A DNA stretch of 64,000 nt from Syngnathus acus (taxonomy: Eukaryota > Chordata > Actinopteri > Syngnathiformes > Syngnathidae), in the NCBI RefSeq assembly GCF_901709675.1, contig NC_051106.1:1524001-1588000 (forward strand). The letters run 5' to 3'. The notes below the pieces were generated by a model. The model searched no databases. It had not been told where the DNA came from and saw only the letters and a program-made list of their open reading frames with translations. Position numbers and translations under genes: made by a program. Positions 56,611-64,000 of this stretch are shown piece by piece (the stretch's first letter is position 1; each line of letters starts with the position of its first letter).

Positions 56611-59600
56611 AAACCCCCCTCCCCCAAAAGACTCTTGTCCACAGAAGACGACCTATTCCTATTTAATAGAAGTATAGTTATATATTTAATTTTTCTACAT
56701 GCATTGCTCTTTGACTATTGTTATTTTTTGTATATTTGAATGACATATTCATAAATATATTTTATGCAATGAACGTCACTACTTTGCCTGGCTTCTTCAT
56801 TCGATGACACAGCATTACACATTTTCAGAGCTGATTCAGCAAACAGGCCAAACGAATATGAAAACACTCACAACGCTAAAGTAATTCTAGTTAATAACCA
56901 AAGGTGCCATTTTTCGTCATGAAATACATGAAAGAAAAAAAGGGGTTAATGGCATTTGGTTGGCAGAACAAATGAAAAGTCCTCTCGAAGGAGCCCCCCC
57001 CCAATTACATCTTAGCAGCCAAATGCTCAGCACAGGTGTACCTAATAAAGTGAACTGGGGTGGACGTAAACGGCGAGCAGGTCCTGGGCCTCCCGTGGGC
57101 AACCAGAGACACATCAGCCGCATGTGCCGGGATAAGACGCGCGAGCACGGTGTGCATCGAAGTGGCTAATTGGCGACGCCGAATCGCAGACAACGGAGCA
57201 CAAAGGCGACACGCTGGGAAGGTTTCCATGTCACTAATCTGCTCCCAAGACCTCTTAACAGGAGAAACGCTCACCTCGGGGATCAAGAGGGCTTGTTTGA
57301 GGCTTTCATCTTAGGTAAACATGACTACCAACACTTTGAGCACATCACGCCACAAAGGTGGCACGCAGGGAAACGAACCAGATACCCCCCAGTTCTAAAC
57401 TGGATGATGAAGTTGGCACGGTTTGCTTGGACAGAATGCTTTGAGCGCTGTATGACTAACAACCAACAGATTTGTGATTGACTTAAGTGAATGACTGACT
57501 AACAAACTAACGAACTAACTCACTCATTAAATACAACACTGATGATCAAACTCCTCAATGAACGAACAAAGATGATGAGAGAAGCAAAAGAACAAGAGGA
57601 TGGCAGCCGAAAAAAAAAAAATCTGAATTTAGCTGAAAAAGAGTGAAGCAGATCTGAGTGGCGAGTGATCTGATTTGCCCGCTAAGCCCGCAAAGCAGCG
57701 TGATGAGATGACGCCTGCTATCTCAGCATCCAGCGTAATCCCATTGAGGGAGGACCAGGGGCAGCCTGGGAAAAAGTGGAGGGGATGAAGAGGATTTGGG
57801 GAGGGGTCAGTGGAGGGGTGCGGGAAGGAGGGGGGGGGGTCGTGCTCTCAATTAGCAAAGGCCACCTTAACGGCTGGAAAGCAACACCAGGGGCTGCCGG
57901 CTGCGTGGGCTCCTTAAAATGAAGACCTCATCATCATTGCTTGTGCCACCAGGCTTCAAAAACAGTGAGACATCAAATACAACAAAAGTACTGTGCAGAA
58001 TTCAAGACAAATGTAATCCACTGCACCATTCAGCTCAGTTGGAAAATGTATTTTGGTCCTTTACTTTCACGTACCACTAGAGGGAGACCTTGTATCGTTT
58101 TAACAATCTCCAATAGTTAATAAGAACAAAATAATGCAGCATGACAAGGGTGGAATCCAAATTGCATATGAAGATAGACATGTGGAGGCGAGAAGAAGGT
58201 GTGAAAGTTCTCATGCCTCGTCAAAATGGCGCTTAGCATATTTTATGTGGCGCACTCCATCTAATAGTCATTAGCTTTCATTACTGCGTTTGAAGTGGAA
58301 GCAGGCTCTTTTGTGAGCCAGCACAATGGCGGACCAAGCACGGACGTGGCCTCCTAAGGGGAGGAGACGGGGACACGCCTCTTCCTGTCTGCATTCAGAC
58401 TGGCAGCCAATCAGCGCGCGGAGTGAAAGGGAACCAATAAAGTGGCAACAAAGGGCAACTTTACAGTAGAATGACTTCTGCTTGCAGTTCAATACGGACC
58501 ATTTTAATTGCAAGTTATTAATTCGAAAGCATTTACTTGTAAAGGGGCGGTAAGCCCAAAATTCTATCTATCACGTGATTCCACTGCCTCGATTGTAAAT
58601 AACCTTTTCACTTTGAAACACAGGCAACTAGTTTAATATCTTAGAATTTACTGTATCATTGAGGTGCAATCGATTGTATTGAGCTGGATGTTTGTTTAGG
58701 CCGAGTGGGTGTAGTGGGGCGGGAGGGGGTGGGGGATGCTATGTGGGGGGCGGTCGCAGGTTGTCGCGCAGGTGCCACATACGCGGCGACGTGCTACTTT
58801 TGCCATGTGGTTATTGTGGCAAGGGTGAATTTCTGCAGGTGGCGTACATTAGCATCAAGGCACACATTAGCGCTGAGCACACAAACAGAATGGCCAATTA
58901 GGTTATTTTAATGAAGGAGCCATCACATCTTCATTCATCTCACATTCCATGCAATCACCATAACAATATTCTCTTGGAAAAGTATTGCGTTCATTATACA
59001 TATTGACTTGCAGCAGATTGTTATTCTTCACTCAACTGCCGATTAGCATAAAGATGATGTCATCTGTAATAAGGAAATGTTTGACACGTTGTAGTCCATA
59101 TTCACTTCAGTCATGATACACTGCAAATTCTATGGTGTTGTTAAAAAAGGGAGGGAACCTCAAGCTGTTGTACCTGGCTTTTTCCGACAAGTGGCAGCAT
59201 AAACCCAGAAAACTGATACAACACGAATTGCTCGTTTTCATTCGCAGGACTTCAAGCGTTGTAGGATTTTATACCAAGTTCTACCAGAAAATTGTAAGTA
59301 AACATTCATCCGATAGCATGTAAATAAAGAACACCTTTTTCTTTTTTCTTTTTTTTTTTTGATAAAGCGTCGGGAACGTTTTTTTCAAAAACGTCTTTTG
59401 TCAAAAGTTTCTTTTGAAAGTACATTTTGCCAACACAGGGGGGCAGCTGTCATGTCTGAACAGGACATCAGACCAAAACCATTTTGGAATGCACGGATTC
59501 ATTAATTTGAATTCTGTCATTTATGCGGATTTATTTCAATCAAGAACATTTTCGAACGGAATTGTTGAGATTATGCGTGCATGTTATTTTAATTGGACAG

Positions 59601-61660
59601 TTCTCTATTTTTTTAAGAACGCCTGGCATTAATAACATTTGACACAAAGACGACAGTAAATTAATTAAACCGGATGATTCTCTATTAGCATAGGCGTCAA
59701 CGAGCAAGGAAAAAGAATTAAATCCCAATAGAAAAATTTAAATCAACGCTTATGGGCTGATAATGTTGATAATGTTTCATATAATTACTTTTTTTAAAGA
59801 AGTGTGTGGAGCAATTTCATTAACACCTTTGTTCATTTCTTTACCACTATACATTAATAAAGTCACACGCATGATTAGATTACGCACACGTAAGGTGTCA
59901 AATACATTTTTACAATTCTACAATCTTGAAATGGGATTATTATCACATTGTGACGACGCATTTAGAATTAGTCAAACATCAAAAACATTGATGTCAAGTT
60001 CCAGGTTTCTGTGGTTGGTGAGACTCAGGTGATTAGTGGAGCCCGGAGCTCAAAGCAAGTATGCTGAGGCGGCATTTTAGTGTTACGCTGCAGGCAAACG
60101 GAAAGATGTTTTCACAAAATGGTCTTAAAACTACTTCTCTTTCTTCACTTTTCAATCTTTTAGTCTTCTCTTAATGTGTTTAAACGTCGGCAAAAATGCA
60201 CATTTCCAGGTAGATAATTTTGTCAAAAATATTAGGAACAGCACACGGGGCAATCTAAAAGATTTTTTGTTTACATTGGCTCGAGAAAGTGTACCTAATG
60301 AAGTGTCCAGCCAGAAAAGAAACTGAACCGTGGCGCAGGTGGTTTTCTGTGAGACACACGCGCGTGCGCAACCAAACATTAACCTGCAGCGGGGATGCGC
60401 ATGAGCGCGCGTGCATGCCCGGGGGCTTTTCAGGATCAAAAAGCTTTCATGTTAAAAAAGAAAGGTTAACCCAATGACAAAATGTTTCATTCCTTCAAAG
60501 TCGTGACTCCTAAGTTTTAGCTTGACTCGGGCTGACGTCACTTGCGGAAATTAAATCTGCTCGGCTGGTGCGTTTAGGAGCCTTTAAAGCTCTAAACGCC
60601 TCATCAACAACTTGTTTAACGCTAATCATTTTCTATTGCAACTCGCTGCACATTCCCAAGTCACTTATTAACTATCACGTTTTTTTCTCTCTCTCTCTCA
60701 CTCTACCTTTCCTTTCCACGACCTAAATCCTTCTCGTGATAGAGGACAAAGTGTTTTTGCCCAAAGCTTGCACACAATGTAGACGTTTTGATTAAATGTC
60801 TAAAAAATGGACAGACAAATAAAACGCACTAACATTAATGTGATTAGATTTTTTTTTTTTTTTCAGTGTGAGAACGGAGGCCAATTATCACTACTGTTAA
60901 TGAGTGGCAGTGTTTATAGTGTAAGTATACAATCTCAAGAATATAATCGACGGTTATGGAGATTTAAAAGCAATTAAAAATACTAAAATAAAACATGAAA
61001 ACATGTTAATTTGCATTTGACAGTTTATAATAAAAATGCGCGACGACATCCATTAATGTGAGTCCTTAAAAAGATCGCTGGACGAAAATGCATGCTGGAA
61101 TAGTATTATATATATATATATATTTGTATTGTATTTTGTGGATTTAAAAATCCAATCAAATAGTCGACTTTGATATGAGTCCATTTTCTCAAGAGGGACA
61201 CACGCATGATCAAAAAGATGATGAGACGATGAGGGGGGGAAAAGTCGAAAGTAAAGAAATTTACCGACCTTTCTCAAAATTAACGCATGGAGTTGGGGAA
61301 AAAATGAAAATATATTTCAGGTAAGTTGGAATAATTTTTTAACACCGATATATACGAAACGTAAATTTTACTGGCTACAAAACGAGCTTCTTGATGGGCA
61401 GGTGCGGTGGTCCAATCAACGTCCGCGCAAGGGGGGGGGGGGGCGAGGGCACCCCCACATGCACGCACGCACGCTCTCACTTGCGCAGCCTTGCGTATAA
61501 GAAAGCTTTGGCGTCAAGGAGGACTTGGAGCACTGTTGACTTTTCAAGCAACATCTCCGGGCTCCGAGCGGAAAGAAAAGTTGGACATGCAGATCTAAAC
61601 GAGGATTTAGCAGGGAACAGAAAGAAAAGAAAAAGAGCTCGACTTCTTTCTTGTCTGGAG
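56611..61660. other. Intergenic region between noto and the emx gene
   Basis: No exon is seen. 56,611-56,790 is the AU-rich noto 3' end with ATAAATATAT. Phrases GTGTACCTAATAAAGTG (57,036) and GTGTACCTAATGAAGTG (60,289) are ends of a common fish repeat. 58,074-58,086 reads CCACTAGAGGGAG, a partial CTCF match. The segment 57,620-57,930 (TGATTTGCCCGCTAAGC, TCAATTAGCAAAGGCC) and 60,520-60,670 upstream of emx look like unique regulatory DNA. Confidence 0.4.
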
Positions 61661-63346
61661 ATGTTCGCGCCTGCAGGCAAGCGCTGCTTCACCATCGAGT
61701 CTCTAGTGGCCAAGGAGAACCCGCTGGCCGAAGAACCCATCCGCCCCACGGCGCTCAGCTACGCCGGTCCGGCCCCTGACGCCCTGATGGGCGGCTACCA
61801 AGCGGCCGCCGCTCCAGGGGTGGCTGCAGCGGCTGCCGCTGCGGCTGTTGCCCGCTCGCTCTACCCGAACCCAGCCGAGCTGGTGTTCCCCGAGTCGGTG
61901 AGCCACCCGCAGCTGGCCGTTGGCCCCCACTCGCACACCCACCATCACCACCATCACCACCAACATCAGAACCAGCACCTGCAGCACCACGCACACTTCT
62001 TCGGCTCGGCGCAGCACCGAGACCCGCTCAATTTTTACCCCTGGGTGCTCCGGAACCGCTTCTTCGGACACAGGTTTCAAGGTAATGCCGCTCCTTTTCC
62101 GATGAATGTCAATCAACGAGGCGCGGACGCAACGCGGTCATTTTAACTATGCAGCGCAAGATGTAATAAAAGATGCTTTTATATTATTTAAATGCAAAAT
62201 TCAAGTATGCACAACATTTAGCCATTGGAAACCTCATCTGGCTTTAGAAATGCATGGCAGCAATGATATATTTTTTTAAAACTATATTAACTTTAACAAC
62301 GTGTTACTTATTACAGGTGTAAAGTACTTTTTTTTATAAATAGCATACGATTCAATACTATAGACGCAAATACAGTAAGTTAATTCCTCACTTACTGAGT
62401 CATTCTAATGAATATTTGTCTTCGTACCTGATTACACTTTAACGTGCGCGCGTGTGTGTGGGCGTTGTAATATCATGAAAAGTCATACACACTGAGAACT
62501 GCACTCGCTCAATTATTCATAAAGAAGCAAAATTACTGACGATATATCCTAATCAAATATAAATATTTCAAAGAACCATGGTAGATTTTTTCCAAATGAC
62601 ACAATTATCAATTGTATTAAAAAACAGCAAATAAAGTAAAATGATCAAATTGAGTCAAACACACAATGTAGATATATATAATTTAAATCATAGCGTATAA
62701 AACTCCGCAATGAGCACTTCTTACTCAACATGTCCTGCACACACCAAATGAAAAGGAGATTCAAATACATGTCTACATTAAATTACAATCACCATAACAG
62801 TACAAATTGCAAGTCGCTATTTATTACGAATAATTAATAAGATCATTTTTTAATCGAAAAATATTGTACTCATTTAGTTTTTTGCTACCAAAGCATTTAC
62901 TGCATGTGTGTAAATATAACTTTAGTCAACAAACGACAATAAACGTGCATTGGACATTTGAATAGCAGTAAAGAAGCAAAAAAAAAAGTTGATAGATAAT
63001 TGGCGAAGGCGATTAAATCACGACAAAATGGTCCAGAATATAAATGTTTTGAGCTGCGGTTTTAAGCGTAAAAAACGGGCAAACAACTCACCTGTTCGGC
63101 GACTCGGAGTCGTTCTTGCAAGGCCGTAATGGTGGTCCGGTGTGTCGTCCGCGTCCGGCAGGTCATGACGCGTCCCAGGACAGCCTGCTCCTCCACGGCC
63201 CGTTCGCCCGGAAGCCCAAGCGGATCCGAACCGCCTTCTCACCGTCGCAGCTGCTGCGCTTGGAGCGGGCCTTCGAGAAGAACCATTACGTGGTGGGCGC
63301 CGAGCGGAAGCAACTGGCCGGTAGCCTAAACCTGTCCGAAACGCAG
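61661..63346 (+). CDS. emx1: Empty spiracles-type homeobox protein, EMX1-like (exons 1-2; exon 3 beyond the window)
   Basis: Forebrain-patterning homeodomain transcription factor. Exon 1 is 61,661-62,081 and exon 2 is 63,162-63,346, with intron 1 in phase 1, giving the first 202 residues. An eh1-like FTIESLV lies at 10-16. The region [21 protein letters not shown] (119-139, written here as two blocks [10 protein letters not shown] and [11 protein letters not shown]) is EMX1-type, since EMX2 has a different segment. The homeodomain begins at 159 ([24 protein letters not shown]-like [14 protein letters not shown]) and stops at position 44 where the intron falls; the recognition helix must be in exon 3. 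Unusual are an alanine run (48-62) and a seven-histidine run (94-100). An in-frame upstream extension to 61,391 is rejected. emx3 is the main alternative, but linkage to noto favours emx1. Confidence 0.88.
62082..63161 (+). other. Intron 1 of the emx gene
   Basis: The donor is CAAG then GTAATG. The acceptor GCGTCCGGCAG is preceded by a weak pyrimidine tract. The interior is AT-rich, with TATTCAT and TAATTA cores. Confidence 0.7.
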
Positions 63347-64000
63347 GTGAGGTCCCGGGCAGGAATTAAGGCAAACAAACACGGTGACTCCTCGCGTTCT
63401 TTTGAAGGACAAGTATTGGATAAATTGTGTCCATCTGAAATATCGACACTTGGGGGGGGGAAATCATGCCACATCTACCGGAAACACCAGAGGTAAAGTG
63501 ATTAAAAAAATTCCCCTTTTGATTATTTAGCAAATTTTGGCGTTTAATAAATGTACATGTGCATTGTATAATATCAGCAACAATAATTTGAGGAAATACT
63601 GATTCATAGTGGCTTTGTGGATAATTGCTACTCTTAATTTGGACACAAATAGAGGTTAAATTGTCACAACAAAAATATTCACAGGATACACTTATATTAG
63701 AAATACAGAAACAAACCAACAGTGTAAATAAATACAGGAGCCAACGAAAAATGTTAAACATTTAAATCTAATCCAAGCATTGAGAGTGTTTATTTTTTTT
63801 ATGACGATTTATTCATTAATAATACGTTTGCTGTGGTGGTTGTATGTTAGGGAAAATATGGCCCGTGGGCAATACGTGGCACACTACGTTCTGAAATCCG
63901 GCACACCAGGCAGTTGAGTGATCAAGAATCTTGTGATACTTGTAGAATTTGTAAACTTATTATTATTATTATTATATTATTTGATAAAACAGGCAAATTA
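63347..64000 (+). other. Start of emx intron 2, running past the window edge
   Basis: The donor is GCAG then GTGAGG. The sequence is AT-rich, with a hAT-end-like phrase GGCCCGTGGGCAATACG at 63,859-63,876. No third exon is present in the window. Confidence 0.75.

Noticed and set aside
61391-61660. Upstream in-frame extension of the emx open frame (251 codons in all)
   Set aside because: The EMX family starts at the MF-PA-KR-FTIESL block at 61,661. The extension contains a poly-G tract and a TATA-like box, so it is promoter and 5' UTR.
63347-63496. Continuation of the emx exon 2 frame past 63,346
   Set aside because: The homeodomain breaks off exactly at a GTGAGG donor, and the following residues do not match the recognition helix.
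1-64000. CRISPR arrays, bacterial operons, endogenous retroviruses
   Set aside because: No regular spacer-repeat array, no gag/pol/env-like frames or long terminal repeats, and all real genes are spliced vertebrate genes.

Overview
This is vertebrate nuclear DNA, almost certainly from a teleost fish. The evidence is intron-containing genes with GT-AG splice sites, compact 65-300 base introns mixed with longer ones, vertebrate-only proteins (AP-5 sigma, CDC25B, Noto, Emx), and repeats typical of fish genomes: hAT and Tc1/mariner-like non-autonomous elements, a tRNA-derived SINE, a LINE ending in an (ATCC)n tail, and abundant CA, GGAA and poly-C tracts. No prokaryotic, organellar, CRISPR or viral features were seen.

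Layout. Positions 1-34,500 are gene-poor. The only coding signal there is a short minus-strand first coding exon at 5,400-5,460. It encodes a signal-peptide-like start and ends in a consensus splice donor, so a secreted or membrane protein gene probably runs out of the window to the left. The rest of this part holds a truncated transposon at the left edge, a hAT element with a perfect 8-base target duplication (6,809-7,721), a dead LINE with a 14-base target duplication (12,709-14,691), four further inverted-repeat elements with TA targets, microsatellites, an AT-rich minisatellite, and several GC-rich or TAAT-rich blocks that look like conserved non-coding DNA.

From 34,585 to 42,601 two complete minus-strand genes lie next to each other: ap5s1 (3 coding exons, 201 aa) and cdc25b (15 coding exons, 578 aa). 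The same two genes are neighbours on human 20p13. Between them is an unrecognised two-exon candidate (36,500-36,828). Upstream of cdc25b there is a promoter-like arrangement of two CCAAT boxes and a CDE/CHR-type cell-cycle element.

From 43,000 to 55,000 is another gene-poor stretch with repeats, poly-C, an exon-like block and a SINE. It is followed by two plus-strand homeobox genes in tandem: noto (notochord homeobox, 3 exons, complete) and an emx1-type gene (exons 1-2, with the third exon beyond the right edge). noto and EMX1 are also linked on human 2p13. The window therefore joins a cell-cycle/endosome gene pair to a developmental homeobox pair, and the large gene-poor flanks fit the regulatory landscapes usual around developmental regulators.
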